Shown piece by piece: positions 15,564 to 24,758 of a stretch of 37,146 nucleotides of DNA. The stretch covers positions 1 to 37,146 of the forward strand of contig CALDNT010000185.1 of assembly GCA_937915145.1 (NCBI GenBank). The letters run 5' to 3'. The stretch comes from an uncultured Reyranella sp. GTDB taxonomy: Bacteria; Pseudomonadota; Alphaproteobacteria; Reyranellales; Reyranellaceae. The notes below the pieces were generated by a model that searched no databases, was not told where the DNA came from, and saw only the letters and a program-made list of their open reading frames with translations. Numbering within the stretch: position 1 is the stretch's first letter; the number at the start of each line of letters is the position of its first letter. A program made the position numbers and the translations under genes.

Positions 15564-16015
15564 AATGGGTAACCCGCGAACGTCCCAAGATCGACCGCAT
15601 CGCCTGCCCGTGGCTGATCAAGCGCTTTGTCGAAAAGGAGCCAGAGTTCCTCTACGTGCCGGCCGACAAGGTACTGTCCACGGCCAAGGAAACCGGCGCC
15701 ATTCCCTATGACATTCCCGGCGTGAAATTCACCCATGTCGGCGAGAAGTGCAGCTTCGACGCCTTCATCGCCGAATACAGACTTGACGCGCCCGGCCTCG
15801 ACCGCCTGGCCGACATCGTGCGCGGTGCCGACACATCGAGGCTCGACCTCACGCCGCAGTCGCCCGGCCTGTTCGCGCTCTCGCTCGGGCTCAGCCACGT
15901 CTACAGCGACGACCACGAGATGCTGAAGCACGGCATGGTGATGTACGACGCGCTTTACGCATGGTGCCGCAGCCTGACCGGCGAAACCCACAACTGGCCA
16001 CCGAAGATGGGCTGA
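15560..16015 (+). CDS. Stand-alone ChrB C-terminal domain protein
   Basis: A 151-residue protein matching only the C-terminal half of ChrB: WVTRERPKIDRIACPWLIKRFVEKEPEFLYVP, FTHVGEKCSFDAFI, and a His-rich part SDDHEMLKHGMVMYDALYAWC. It lacks the N-terminal DNA-binding region, so it is not itself a repressor. The conserved Cys and His residues suggest chromate or metal sensing, or a redox role (inference). The ATG overlaps the stop of the SOD-rhodanese gene (ATGA), so both are made together. The full-length ChrB is encoded divergently at 13529-14503. Confidence 0.88.
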   Translation: MKWVTRERPKIDRIACPWLIKRFVEKEPEFLYVPADKVLSTAKETGAIPYDIPGVKFTHVGEKCSFDAFIAEYRLDAPGLDRLADIVRGADTSRLDLTPQSPGLFALSLGLSHVYSDDHEMLKHGMVMYDALYAWCRSLTGETHNWPPKMG

Positions 16016-16023
16016 GGCGCGCC

Positions 16024-16944
16024 ATGACCCTCACTCTCCTCGGCCATGTCGTCCTGCCCGAGCACAAGGCGAAAGGCGGCTTCGACCACGCCGCCGTCCA
16101 TGCCGCCAGCCGCCACGTCTATGTCGCGCACACCGCCAACGACGCGATCGACGTGTTCGATCCCGCGAACCGGCAGTATCTCTTCTCGGTTCCCGGCCTG
16201 CCCGGCGTCGCGGGTGCCCTGGTGAGTGACGAAAGCGGGCTGATCATTTCCTCGAACCGCGCCGCCGACACGATCGGCGTGTTCGCTCCCGGCCCGAACC
16301 CGACGGTCCGCATCATCGACGTCGGCCGCGGACCCAATGGCCTCGCCTACGACCCCGGCCGGCGGATCGTGCTGGCGGCCAACGTCGGCGACCCGGCGGT
16401 GCCGGGCTCGCATACGCTGTCGTTGATAGATCTTGCCCATGAGGCGCGGCGTACCGAGATCGCCGCGCCAGGCCGCACGCGCTGGGCTGTGTTCGATCCG
16501 AGGCCGGAACTCTTCTACGTCAACATCGCCCAGCCCGCTGAGATCGTCGTGGTCGATCCCCGCCGGCCCGACCGGATCGCCCGCAGCTTCCCCGTGCCTC
16601 ACGCCGGCCCCCACGGCCTCGACTTCGATAGTGCCACCGGGCGGCTGTTCTGCGCCTGCGATGCCGGTGTGCTCGTTACCCTCGACGCACGATCGGGCGA
16701 GGTGCTGGACGAGAAGCCGCTCAGCGGCGTGCCCGACGTCGTGTTCTTCGGTCGCCAGCGCCAGCGCCTCTACGTCGCCATCGGCGCCCCCGGCGTCATC
16801 GACGTCTTTTCCACGCAGCCGATGGAAAAGCTCGCGACCATCGTGACCGAGCCGGGCGCCCACACCACGGCCCTCGCGCCGGCCGGCGACCGGCTCTACG
16901 TCTTTCTGCCACGCACGCACCGCGCTGCGATCTACGCAACATGA
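16024..16944 (+). CDS. YncE-like beta-propeller protein, cytoplasmic
   Basis: A 306-residue protein made of about six to seven repeated beta-propeller blades, each with a strand like HVYVAHTANDAIDVFDP, GLIISSNRAADTIGVF or RLYVAIGAPGVIDVFS. This is the YncE/surface-layer propeller family (YVTN-like). Unlike most relatives it has no signal peptide (MTLTLLGHVVLPEHK), so it probably acts in the cytoplasm. No catalytic residues are visible. It lies 8 bp after the ChrB-domain gene and overlaps the next gene by ATGA, so it belongs to the chromate-divergent operon. Its task there is unknown. Confidence 0.85.
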   Translation: MTLTLLGHVVLPEHKAKGGFDHAAVHAASRHVYVAHTANDAIDVFDPANRQYLFSVPGLPGVAGALVSDESGLIISSNRAADTIGVFAPGPNPTVRIIDVGRGPNGLAYDPGRRIVLAANVGDPAVPGSHTLSLIDLAHEARRTEIAAPGRTRWAVFDPRPELFYVNIAQPAEIVVVDPRRPDRIARSFPVPHAGPHGLDFDSATGRLFCACDAGVLVTLDARSGEVLDEKPLSGVPDVVFFGRQRQRLYVAIGAPGVIDVFSTQPMEKLATIVTEPGAHTTALAPAGDRLYVFLPRTHRAAIYAT

Positions 16945-18731
16945 CCGAACTTCTGATCCTCTCGCGCACCGACATCGCGAGCCTGATGGACTACGGCGAC
17001 TATGTCGACGCGGTCGAAGCGGCGTTCCGCGCCGCCGAAGCGGGCGAGGCCGTGGCCCCGCCCGCTTCGGCGCTGCACGTTCCCGGCGGATCGTTCCACG
17101 CCAAAGGCGCCGCATTGCTCGGCCGAGACGCCAAGGTTGCCATCAAGATCAACGGCAACTTCCCGGGCAATCCGTCTGCCAACGGCCTGCCGACCGTGCA
17201 GGGCGTCATCTACCTGGCCGACGGCGCCGACGGACGACCGCTGGCGGTGATGGATTCGATAGAGGTCACCATCAACCGCACCGGCGCGGCCACCACCCTG
17301 GCCGCCCGCCATCTCGCGCGCCCCGGCTCGGCCGTAGCGACGATCTGCGGCGCCGGCGTGCAGGGCCGCATCCAGCTCAGGGCGATCGCGGCGGCAACCA
17401 AACTCGAGCGCGTGCATGTCTGGGACCTCGATGCCGATAGAGTCCGGCTGTTCGCCGGCGAAATGTCGGCGGCCCTGGCGCTCGACGTGCGGCCGGCGTC
17501 CGACCTCGCCCCGGTGCGCGAAAGCGACATCGTCGTCACCTGCACCTCGGCCCGCCGGGCCTACCTGACGCCCGAGCTGGTGCGGCCCGGCACCTTCATT
17601 GCCGCAGCCGGCGCCGACAACGACGACAAGTCGGAGATCGACCCACGCCTCTATGCCAAGTGTCTCGCGGTCGTCGATTCCCTGGAACAATGCGCCGAGA
17701 TCGGCGACCTGCATCATGCCCTTGTGGCCGGCACCGTCACGCGCGAGCATGTGCACGCGACGCTGGGCGAAATCATCGCCGGTAAAAAGCCCGGCCGCAC
17801 CGACGACGACACCATCAGCCTGTTCGACAGCACCGGTATGGGCCTTCAGGACGTCGCCGCAGCCGTCGCGATCTACCGGCGGGCACTGGCAGCCGGCAGC
17901 GGAACGCGTTTGACCCTCACCTGGCCGGCCGCAATTGCATTGCCGCTGCGCAGAGTGGGCGCTAGTTTGGCGCCCACTTCGTCCAGCTGGGGGCACCATG
18001 GCTCTGGGTCGTCTTATTCTCTTGGCCGTTCTGTGTGCCGTCGCCGCCGTGGCGTGCAATTCGCCACCGACGATTCCGGTATCTACGACGGCCCTGCAGC
18101 GCGCCTATTGGGGCCTGCCCACGGCCGGCCCCAGCGCCGATGTCACGAGCCAGGTCACCTGCCCCAACGGCTATCCTTGCGACGTCTTCGCCGATGCCGC
18201 CAACTACAGTGGCTCCAAGGCCGACCTCAACAACCGGCTGGTCGTCATCTGGACCTGCCAGCCGCAGCACTTCGTGCTGTCCGAAGTCGTCGCCTCGGGG
18301 CTCAAGGTCCGCATGGACTGCGTCGGCGGCATGCCGCTGGTGCCGCGCACGATCGCCATCACCAGTGCCTCGTGGGGGGCCGACGCGGGACAGACGGTCG
18401 ATGTTACCCAGGCGGTGCGCAACATTTGCGGCGACGACTCGTGGCGCTGCCAGGTGCCGGCGATGGCCTATATCTTCGGCCAGCCCGACAATGTAGCGAG
18501 GCCGAAGACGCTGCGGATCCGCTACACCTGCAACGGCATGACCACGCCGGGCCAGCAGGCGGTGGAGAACAGCGTGGCCGACCTGCGCTGCGAACGGGGA
18601 ACCGACCTCGACAAGTCTCCCGCCGCACCCTGAGGCACGGCCGCCGGCAGCGGCTGGAATCGGGTCGAAGCTATTTCGGCGCCATCCGGATGGCACCGTC
18701 GAGGCGGATGGTCTCGCCGTTCAGCATGTGA
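16941..18731 (+). CDS. Ornithine cyclodeaminase/mu-crystallin family protein with missing stop
   Basis: Residues 1 to about 323 are a complete ornithine cyclodeaminase/mu-crystallin protein: substrate and NAD region [11 protein letters not shown] (K69), [15 protein letters not shown] (R113), Rossmann motif GAGVQG (138-143) and the C-terminal block [28 protein letters not shown]. Family members (cyclodeaminases, ketimine reductases, amino-acid dehydrogenases) end here. In this sequence the frame stays open for a further 273 Arg-rich residues, through the lipoprotein gene at 17998-18633 and into the antisense of the next gene. A TGA sits at 17911-17913 in the +1 frame, so an indel near 17880-17910 (real or sequencing) is likely. 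The start overlaps the propeller stop (ATGA). Confidence 0.75.
   Translation: MTELLILSRTDIASLMDYGDYVDAVEAAFRAAEAGEAVAPPASALHVPGGSFHAKGAALLGRDAKVAIKINGNFPGNPSANGLPTVQGVIYLADGADGRPLAVMDSIEVTINRTGAATTLAARHLARPGSAVATICGAGVQGRIQLRAIAAATKLERVHVWDLDADRVRLFAGEMSAALALDVRPASDLAPVRESDIVVTCTSARRAYLTPELVRPGTFIAAAGADNDDKSEIDPRLYAKCLAVVDSLEQCAEIGDLHHALVAGTVTREHVHATLGEIIAGKKPGRTDDDTISLFDSTGMGLQDVAAAVAIYRRALAAGSGTRLTLTWPAAIALPLRRVGASLAPTSSSWGHHGSGSSYSLGRSVCRRRRGVQFATDDSGIYDGPAARLLGPAHGRPQRRCHEPGHLPQRLSLRRLRRCRQLQWLQGRPQQPAGRHLDLPAAALRAVRSRRLGAQGPHGLRRRHAAGAAHDRHHQCLVGGRRGTDGRCYPGGAQHLRRRLVALPGAGDGLYLRPARQCSEAEDAADPLHLQRHDHAGPAGGGEQRGRPALRTGNRPRQVSRRTLRHGRRQRLESGRSYFGAIRMAPSRRMVSPFSM
17998..18633 (+). CDS. Predicted lipoprotein with lectin-like beta domain
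   Basis: A 211-residue protein with lipoprotein signal [20 protein letters not shown] (C20 lipidated, followed by NSPP). The C-terminal part, about 115-185, reads [24 protein letters not shown] ... then [10 protein letters not shown]. This resembles small galactose-lectin-like modules with a DVT..V...C pattern found in secreted proteins. Eight or more cysteines probably form disulfides. The protein-like composition and signal peptide show this is the real coding frame, although the preceding ornithine-cyclodeaminase frame runs open across it. The ATG at 17998 has GGGGG 5 nt upstream. Its function is unknown. Confidence 0.82.
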   Translation: MALGRLILLAVLCAVAAVACNSPPTIPVSTTALQRAYWGLPTAGPSADVTSQVTCPNGYPCDVFADAANYSGSKADLNNRLVVIWTCQPQHFVLSEVVASGLKVRMDCVGGMPLVPRTIAITSASWGADAGQTVDVTQAVRNICGDDSWRCQVPAMAYIFGQPDNVARPKTLRIRYTCNGMTTPGQQAVENSVADLRCERGTDLDKSPAAP

Positions 18732-19432
18732 TTCTCGACGATCGACATGGCGAGCTGGGCGTATTCCTTGGGATCGCCGAGCCGCGAGGGGAACGGCACC
18801 TGGGCGCCCAGGCTCTTCTGGGCCTCGGCCGACAGGCCCATCATCATCGGCGTCAGGAACAGGCCGGGCGCGATGGTGCAGACGCGGATGCCCATGCTGG
18901 AGAGGTCGCGGGCGATCGGCAGCGTCATGCCGACCACGCCGCCCTTCGACGCCGAATAGGCGGCCTGGCCGATCTGGCCGTCGAACGCCGCCACCGAGGC
19001 AGTGTTGATGATGACGCCACGCTCGCCATCGTCCATCGGCTCGGCCTGGCTCATCGCCCACGAGACGAGGCGGATGACGTTGAAGGTGCCGATCAGGTTG
19101 ACCTGGATCACCTGGGCAAACATGCCGAGATCGTGCGGACCACTCTTGGAGATGGTGCGGGCAGCGCGGCCGATGCCGGCGCAGTTCACCGCAACGCGCG
19201 GCGCCCCCAGCTTCTCGACAACCGTCTTCACCGAAGCCTCGGTGTTGGTCGCGTCCGACACATTGGTCTTGACGTAGAGGCCGCCAATTTCCTTGGCCTT
19301 CTTTTCGCCCAGCTCGTCCTGCAGATCGAAAATCGCGACCTTGGCCCCGGCTGCCGCCAGCGCCGACGCCGTGGCGCCCCCCAGACCCGACGCGCCGCCG
19401 GTGACGATTGCCACTTGGCCCTTGACGTTCAT
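18671..19432 (-). CDS. Short-chain dehydrogenase, 3-hydroxyacyl-CoA dehydrogenase type II-like
   Basis: A 253-residue SDR enzyme. The cofactor motif TGGASGLG is at 11-18, with D36 (IFDLQD) indicating NAD preference, NCAG at 83-86, and the catalytic set S146, Y159 and K163 (YSASK). The overall pattern and the C-terminal [33 protein letters not shown] match type II 3-hydroxyacyl-CoA dehydrogenase (HSD10-like), which oxidises 3-hydroxyacyl-CoA in fatty acid or branched-chain breakdown. The ATG at 19432 has GAGGAGG upstream. The acyl-CoA synthetase at 20760-22295 fits the same pathway. Confidence 0.92.
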   Translation of the reverse strand: MNVKGQVAIVTGGASGLGGATASALAAAGAKVAIFDLQDELGEKKAKEIGGLYVKTNVSDATNTEASVKTVVEKLGAPRVAVNCAGIGRAARTISKSGPHDLGMFAQVIQVNLIGTFNVIRLVSWAMSQAEPMDDGERGVIINTASVAAFDGQIGQAAYSASKGGVVGMTLPIARDLSSMGIRVCTIAPGLFLTPMMMGLSAEAQKSLGAQVPFPSRLGDPKEYAQLAMSIVENHMLNGETIRLDGAIRMAPK

Positions 19433-19511
19433 GCGTTCCTCCTCGGTTGAAGGGCTTTTAAGCATGGCCGGCCCCCTTGCCAAGCGGCCGCGCAGGCCCA
19501 ACCTTTCAGCG

Positions 19512-19865
19512 ATGAGCGACGTCCCTCAACTCGTCCGCAACGAGGCCCGCGTACGGGCCGGCTTCTGGCAGAAGGCGCGCAGGACGCTGGGTCGCGTGCC
19601 CTTCAGCGAGGACGCGGTGGCGGCCTTCTACTGCGCCAGCGATTCCGCCACGCCGCTGGCGGTCCGCGCCACGCTGTTCGGCGCGCTGGCCTATTTCGTG
19701 CTGCCGATCGACGCCATCCCCGACTTCATCCCGGGCCTCGGCTTCACCGACGATGCCGCCCTGTTGATCGGCGCGCTGACGGCAGCGCAGATGCACGTCA
19801 CCAAGGCCCACCGCCAGCAGGCACGCGACTGGCTGCTCAAGGAGCAGGCGGCTCCGGGGGCTTGA
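19512..19865 (+). CDS. YkvA family (DUF1232) membrane-associated protein
   Basis: A 117-residue protein with the DUF1232 core [26 protein letters not shown] (about 67-92), a short hydrophobic hairpin containing the conserved LPxDxIPDFIP motif. The function of the family is not established. Its 3' end overlaps the end of the convergent EamA gene by 29 bp (19837-19865). The ATG is 11 codons into a GC-rich leader and is the only start that fits the family length. Confidence 0.88.
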   Translation: MSDVPQLVRNEARVRAGFWQKARRTLGRVPFSEDAVAAFYCASDSATPLAVRATLFGALAYFVLPIDAIPDFIPGLGFTDDAALLIGALTAAQMHVTKAHRQQARDWLLKEQAAPGA

Positions 19866-20760
19866 CCAAAGCGGCCCGCCGGCGCTCGCGCGCGAGCAGG
19901 TGCTCGCGATGGGCGATGTAGAGCGCCGAGGCGATGACGATGGCGGCGCCGACGTAGGTCCAGACCACCGGCATTTCGCCCCACACCAGCCAGCCCACGA
20001 ACACCGCGAACGGCAGGCGCAGATATTCGAACGGTGCCACCGCCGACATCTCACCCGCCTTGAAAGCCTGGACCCAGAAATACTGGCCGACGGTGGCCGA
20101 CAGAGCGATGCCGCCTGCAAGCACCCAGCCCCAGGCATCGGGCCAGCGCCACACCCAGATCGCCGGTACCGCCAGCAGCAGGGTCGAGAAGATCGCGAAC
20201 TGCGTCAGGATCATCAGCGGCGTCTCGGTACCGGACAGCCGCTTCACCAGCAGGATCGAGACCGCGACCGTGGCGGCATTGGCCAGCGCCAACAAGGCGC
20301 CGAGCTGCAGGCTGCCGGCGCCCGGCCGCACCATCACCAGCACGCCGGCAAAACCTACGACCGTCGCGGTCCAGCGCCGCCAGCGCACCTTTTCGCCGGC
20401 GATCACGACGGCCACGACGACCGAAAACAGCGGCTGGGAGAAGGCAATGGCGGTGGCATCGGCCAGCGGCAGCATCGAGACGGCGTAAAAGCCCAGCACC
20501 ATCGAGGTGGTGCCCATGAAGGTCCGCCAGAAATGTCCGGCGATGCGCTTGGAATGCCACGGCACCACCCGGCCGGTGGCGATCAGCGGCAACAGCATGG
20601 CAAGGCCGATGGCGGCGCGAAAGAACGCCGTCTGAACGCTGTCGATCTGCAGCGACAGCAGACGGATCATGGCGCCGGTCGAGGTGAAGATGAAGCCGCC
20701 GGCCACCAGCCACAGCGCGCCCTGCACGTTCGGAGGCAGGCGCCGCAGTCCGGCGAGCAT
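19837..20760 (-). CDS. EamA/DMT-family transporter
   Basis: A 307-residue protein with ten predicted membrane helices in two EamA repeats (about 15-145 and 155-290). Family features include GALWLVAGGFIFTSTGAMIRLLS at the start and VAPFEYLRLPFAVFVGWLVWGEMPVVWTYVGAAIV near the end. Such transporters export amino acids, purines or other metabolites; the substrate cannot be read from sequence. Its ATG shares one base with the stop of the acyl-CoA synthetase gene (TGATG), so it is coupled to it. Confidence 0.9.
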   Translation of the reverse strand: MLAGLRRLPPNVQGALWLVAGGFIFTSTGAMIRLLSLQIDSVQTAFFRAAIGLAMLLPLIATGRVVPWHSKRIAGHFWRTFMGTTSMVLGFYAVSMLPLADATAIAFSQPLFSVVVAVVIAGEKVRWRRWTATVVGFAGVLVMVRPGAGSLQLGALLALANAATVAVSILLVKRLSGTETPLMILTQFAIFSTLLLAVPAIWVWRWPDAWGWVLAGGIALSATVGQYFWVQAFKAGEMSAVAPFEYLRLPFAVFVGWLVWGEMPVVWTYVGAAIVIASALYIAHREHLLARERRRAALVKPPEPPAP

Positions 20761-22295
20761 CAGATCTTCCGGTCCCGTCCGACCCAGTAGGCTTCACGCA
20801 GGTTCTTCTTCAGCACCTTGCCGACCGGGCTGCGGGGCAACGCGGCGATGAAATCGACCGACTTGGGTGCCTTGACGCCGCCGAGCTTCTCGCGCGCGAG
20901 GTGGATCAGTTCCTCGGCCGTTGCCGTGGCCCCAGGCTTCATCTCGACCACCGCCTTCACCGCCTCGCCCCATTTGTCGTCAGGCACGCCGATGACGGCG
21001 CAGTCCTGCACCGCAGGATGACTCCACAATACCTGCTCGACTTCGCTCGGGAAGACGTTGAAGCCACCGGAAATGATCATGTCCTTCTTGCGATCGACGA
21101 TATAGACGAAGCCATCGGCGTCGATGACGCCGATGTCGCCGGTATGGTGCCAGCCGAAGGCCGAGGCCTCCTCCGTCGCCTTGGGATTGTTGTAGTAGCC
21201 CGCCATCACCAGGCCGCCGCGCACGACGATCTCGCCGCGCTCGCCGCGCGGCAGGAGCTTGCCCTGGTCGTCCATGACCTCGAGCCGGACCAGCGGCGAG
21301 ATCCTGCCGCAGCTCGCGAGGCGATGACGCTTGTTGGTCTGCAGCGCCTCGACATGATCCTTCGGCGAAAAGAACGTGCAGATCATGCAGGCCTCGGCCT
21401 GGCCATAGGTCTGGGTCAGCACCGGGCCGAACACCTCGATCGCTTCCACCAGCTTGTCGACCGACATCGGCGCCGAGGCATAGACGAGGTTGGTGAGCGA
21501 GCTGTAGTCATGCTTGCGCACGTCGGGATGGGCAAGAAGCATGTAGATGAGGGTGGGCGGCATATAGATGTGCGTCACGCCGTGCTTTTCGATCGCCGCC
21601 AGAATGCCGCCGGGATCGGCCGTGCCCATGAAGATGTTGGTGCCGCCGAAGGCCAGCAGCGGAAACGAGCAGACGCCGGCCGCATGGGTCATCGGCGCCA
21701 CCATGAGATGGACCGGCGGCCGGTCGACCGGCATGGAGGCCCAGAAGATCGAGTTCATGGTCTCGATGTTGCGGTTGGTGATCTGCACGCCCTTGGGCCG
21801 GCCGGTGGTGCCGCCCGAACTGGCGAGGAAGACCACGCCGTCGGGATCGTCGGGCAGGTCGGGCGCCGCTTCGCCCTGCGCAGCGAGCCACACCTCGAAC
21901 GACGGCGCATCGATGCAGGCGACCTCGCGGATCTTCGGGCACGCCTCGCGGATGCGCGGCAGCGAGGACTCGAAGCTCGAGTGATAGAACAGGAACTCCA
22001 CGTCGGTGTTGTTCAGGATGTAGAGATTTTCCTCCAGCGCATTGCGCGCATTGACCGGCGCCCAGGTGACGCCAGCGCGCACGATACCCAGCAGGCAGGC
22101 ATAGGCCGCGGCGTGGTTGGGGCTGTAGACGGCGGCCTTGGATCCGCTGCCGAGGCCGGCCGCCAGGAGACCGTTGGCGACGCGATGGGTCTGGCCGCGG
22201 ACCTCGGCATAGGTCCAGCCCCGCGTGCCGTCGTGCAGGCAATGGCGGTCGGGATAGAGATCGGCCCCACGGTCGAAATAGTCGATCAGTCTCAT
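20760..22295 (-). CDS. AMP-dependent acyl-CoA synthetase
   Basis: A 511-residue adenylate-forming enzyme. The P-loop motif SSGGTTGRPKG is at 159-169. Further on come TYGQAEACMI, the hinge WHHTGDIGVIDADGFVYIVDRKKDMIISGGFNVFPSEVE, and the C-terminal catalytic lysine in PRSPVGKVLKK. It activates a carboxylic acid, probably fatty or aromatic, as acyl-AMP and then acyl-CoA. The exact acid is not determined. The ATG at 22295 is preferred to the ATG at 22322. It overlaps the downstream EamA gene by one base and follows the GNAT gene by 1 bp, suggesting one transcript. Confidence 0.93.
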   Translation of the reverse strand: MRLIDYFDRGADLYPDRHCLHDGTRGWTYAEVRGQTHRVANGLLAAGLGSGSKAAVYSPNHAAAYACLLGIVRAGVTWAPVNARNALEENLYILNNTDVEFLFYHSSFESSLPRIREACPKIREVACIDAPSFEVWLAAQGEAAPDLPDDPDGVVFLASSGGTTGRPKGVQITNRNIETMNSIFWASMPVDRPPVHLMVAPMTHAAGVCSFPLLAFGGTNIFMGTADPGGILAAIEKHGVTHIYMPPTLIYMLLAHPDVRKHDYSSLTNLVYASAPMSVDKLVEAIEVFGPVLTQTYGQAEACMICTFFSPKDHVEALQTNKRHRLASCGRISPLVRLEVMDDQGKLLPRGERGEIVVRGGLVMAGYYNNPKATEEASAFGWHHTGDIGVIDADGFVYIVDRKKDMIISGGFNVFPSEVEQVLWSHPAVQDCAVIGVPDDKWGEAVKAVVEMKPGATATAEELIHLAREKLGGVKAPKSVDFIAALPRSPVGKVLKKNLREAYWVGRDRKI

Positions 22296-22296
22296 C

Positions 22297-22830
22297 TCAG
22301 GAACTCCCCGGCGGCGGGGCATCGCCCGCGCCCAGTGGCCGTTGCATCAGCACGCTGTCGAGCCAGCGGCCGAACTTGAAGCCGATATTGGTCAGGGTCC
22401 CGACCATCGCAAATCCGCAGGAGACATGGAGCCGGATCGACGGCGTCTGAGCCGAGTTGCCGATCACCGCCACCATCTGGCGCTTGCCCATCGCGGTGCA
22501 CTGCTCGATCAGGACCGGCAGCAGGGCCCGGCCGACACCCTGACCGACCGCGTCATGGGCGATGTAGATCGAATCCTCGACGGAGAATTTGTAGGCCGGC
22601 CGCGGCCGCCAGTTGCCGGCATAGGCGTAGCCCAGCACCAGGCCGTCGCGTTCGGCCACCAGATGAGGCAGGCCAAGATCGAGCACGGCGGCACGCCGCT
22701 TCCTCATTTCCGCAAGGTCCGGCGGCTCGACCTCGAACGAGGCCGTGCCATGCAGTACATGATGTCCGTAGATTTCCGCGCACCGCGCCACATCGGCCTC
22801 GGTCGAGGCCCGTACGATCAAACCGCTCAC
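22297..22830 (-). CDS. GNAT acetyltransferase, phosphinothricin/methionine sulfoximine type
   Basis: A 177-residue N-acetyltransferase. The order of blocks is that of the Pat/MddA (YncA) branch: IVRASTEADVARCAEIYGHHVLHGTASFEVEPP, then GLVLGYAYAGNWRPRPAYKFSVEDSIYIAHDAVGQGVGRALL with the acetyl-CoA loop QGVGRA, then MVAVIGNSAQTPSIRLHVSCGFAMVGTL. These enzymes acetylate the amino group of small amino-acid-like toxins such as methionine sulfoximine. It precedes the acyl-CoA synthetase gene directly. Confidence 0.9.
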   Translation of the reverse strand: MSGLIVRASTEADVARCAEIYGHHVLHGTASFEVEPPDLAEMRKRRAAVLDLGLPHLVAERDGLVLGYAYAGNWRPRPAYKFSVEDSIYIAHDAVGQGVGRALLPVLIEQCTAMGKRQMVAVIGNSAQTPSIRLHVSCGFAMVGTLTNIGFKFGRWLDSVLMQRPLGAGDAPPPGSS

Positions 22831-22872
22831 GTTCTGTGCTCTCCCGCCTTTCCAGGGGGAGGTTATAGCGCG

Positions 22873-23496
22873 TCAGTTGCCGCCGCGCCGAATCGCACCG
22901 GGATCGGGACCGTCGAACTTGAACAGCGAATCGGCCAGCTGCAGGCCCGATTGCACGTCCACCAGCGAGACGTTCACGTGATTGCCGCGGTTGTCGATGA
23001 TGGTCCAACCGCGCAACACCATGGGATTCTCGTCGAGACGGACGACGACCTTGCCTTCCTGCGGCTTGCGCGCCTGGCTCATGGTGAGTTGCAGCATGCC
23101 GTTGCTGCGCTCGATCTTGTCGACCTGCAGATCGCCGGTCAGCGACAGTGGCTCCTTGACCAGGAACGACGCCGCGGTCCAGCCGATCGGCCACTGGCCG
23201 AAATCCTTGGTGGCGATGTCCCACATCGTCACCTGATAGCCGTCGGCCACGATCTTGAGCTGCGAGGGCGCGTCGTATTCGAAGCGCATGCGGCCCGGGC
23301 GCCGGATATAGAGCGTGCCCTGGACGACCGAGCCGTTGGGGTTGCTCTGGACGAACCGCGCCTTCAGCGTGCGGATCGAATTGAAATAGCTCTCGACCTC
23401 GGCGACGACCGGCGCGCTTTGGCCCTGGGCATTCGCCGAACCGGAGCCAAGAAGCGCGGTGAGAGACAGCAGCAAGGCGGCAATGAGGGTACGCAT
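22873..23496 (-). CDS. LolA-like outer-membrane lipoprotein carrier protein
   Basis: A 207-residue periplasmic protein with a signal peptide (residues 1-23, ending ANA). The domain starts VVAEVESYFNSIRTLKARFVQSNPNGSVVQGTLYIRRPGRMRFEYDAP, the classic LolA opening, and ends with a half-barrel closing segment (LVDVQSGLQLADSLFKF). LolA ferries lipoproteins from the LolCDE complex to the outer membrane. The ATG at 23496 is chosen over 23535 because the signal peptide then begins at MRTLIAALLL. Confidence 0.9.
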   Translation of the reverse strand: MRTLIAALLLSLTALLGSGSANAQGQSAPVVAEVESYFNSIRTLKARFVQSNPNGSVVQGTLYIRRPGRMRFEYDAPSQLKIVADGYQVTMWDIATKDFGQWPIGWTAASFLVKEPLSLTGDLQVDKIERSNGMLQLTMSQARKPQEGKVVVRLDENPMVLRGWTIIDNRGNHVNVSLVDVQSGLQLADSLFKFDGPDPGAIRRGGN

Positions 23497-23602
23497 GGGC
23501 TGGATATGGCGGCCGAATGCGGCGGAATCAAGCAAGTCTCCCCTCTTCCCAAGCCGGTAAACGCCTGTTTACCATGTCCGCGACCAGCGAAAGGACACTC
23601 CC

Positions 23603-24730
23603 ATGCACGTCGGAATGGCCGCCGTCTTCCAGAACACCGGCCGCGCGCTCAGCGACCGCCAGATCTACCTCAACGAACTGGCCCTGGCCGACATGGCCGA
23701 GCCGCTAGGCTTTGAATCGATCTGGTCGGTCGAGCATCATTTCACCGACTACACGATGTGCCCCGACGTGGTGCAGTTCCTGAGCTACATGGCCGGCCGC
23801 ACCCGGCACATACAGCTCGGCTCGATGGTGGTGGTGCTGCCGTGGCACGATCCGATGCGGGTCGCCGAACAGATCTCGATGCTCGACCAGCTCTCGGGGG
23901 GCCGCATGATCCTGGGACTCGGCCGTGGCGCCGGGAAAGTCGAATTCGACGGCTTTCGCCTCGACATGGGCGACAGCCGCGAGCTGTTCGTCGAGTATGG
24001 CGAGGCGCTGCTGAAAGGCCTCGAAAGCGGCGTGATGGAATACCAGGGCAAACATTACAAGCAGCCGCCGGTCGCCATCCGGCCGGCACCGTTCAAGAGC
24101 TTCCGTGGCCGGACCTATGCCGCCGCCGTCAGCCCCGAGAGCGCGCGTATCATGGCGCGGTTGGGCGTCGGCCTGCTGATCATCCCGCAGAAGCCGTGGC
24201 GCGAGGTCGAGAAGGAACTCACCGAGTACAATACGCTCTTCCGCGAGATCAATGGCCGCGATGCGCCGCAGCCGATCTCGGCCGGCTGGACCTTCGTCGA
24301 CGAAAGCGCCGAGCGGGCGCGCGAGATGGCCGTGCGGTACATCGGCGGCTATTACCGCACGGTGCTCGACCACTACCAGTTCGCCGGCGAGCACATGAAA
24401 AACCAGCGCGGGTACGAGTACTACGCCAAGATGAACGAGAAGCTCAGCGTTTACGGCGACCAGAAGGCGATCGAATTCTTCGCCGACCTGCAGGTCTACG
24501 GCACCCCGGAACAGGTCTATGAAAAGATCATGGCGATCCACAAGCAGACCAACAATTCGGGCTATGTCGGGGTGTTCTCCTATGCCGGCATGCCGCACGA
24601 GGAAGCCGCACGAAACGTCCGGCTGTTCGCCGCGACGGTAATGCCGGAGCTGAAGAAGTTCGACGCCGGCGCGCCGGTCGATCGATCGCAGATGCTGCCG
24701 GACTTGCGGTTCGCCGCCGCCGCGGAGTAA
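23603..24730 (+). CDS. LLM-class (luciferase-like) flavin-dependent oxidoreductase
   Basis: A 375-residue bacterial-luciferase-like protein. The family features are GFESIWSVEHHFTDYTMCPDVVQFLSYMAGRTRHIQLGSMVVVLPWHDPMRVAEQISMLDQLSGGRMILGLGRGAG, covering the flavin-binding barrel, and a later TPEQVYEKI. Members oxidise small substrates with reduced FMN or F420. Alkanal- or sulfonate-type substrates are possible, but none is shown by sequence. It starts a rightward pair with the cytochrome gene 28 bp later. The AAAGGA ribosome binding site is well placed. Confidence 0.9.
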   Translation: MHVGMAAVFQNTGRALSDRQIYLNELALADMAEPLGFESIWSVEHHFTDYTMCPDVVQFLSYMAGRTRHIQLGSMVVVLPWHDPMRVAEQISMLDQLSGGRMILGLGRGAGKVEFDGFRLDMGDSRELFVEYGEALLKGLESGVMEYQGKHYKQPPVAIRPAPFKSFRGRTYAAAVSPESARIMARLGVGLLIIPQKPWREVEKELTEYNTLFREINGRDAPQPISAGWTFVDESAERAREMAVRYIGGYYRTVLDHYQFAGEHMKNQRGYEYYAKMNEKLSVYGDQKAIEFFADLQVYGTPEQVYEKIMAIHKQTNNSGYVGVFSYAGMPHEEAARNVRLFAATVMPELKKFDAGAPVDRSQMLPDLRFAAAAE

Positions 24731-24758
24731 GAGCGCACTCTCTGCAGGAGCGTTCGCC

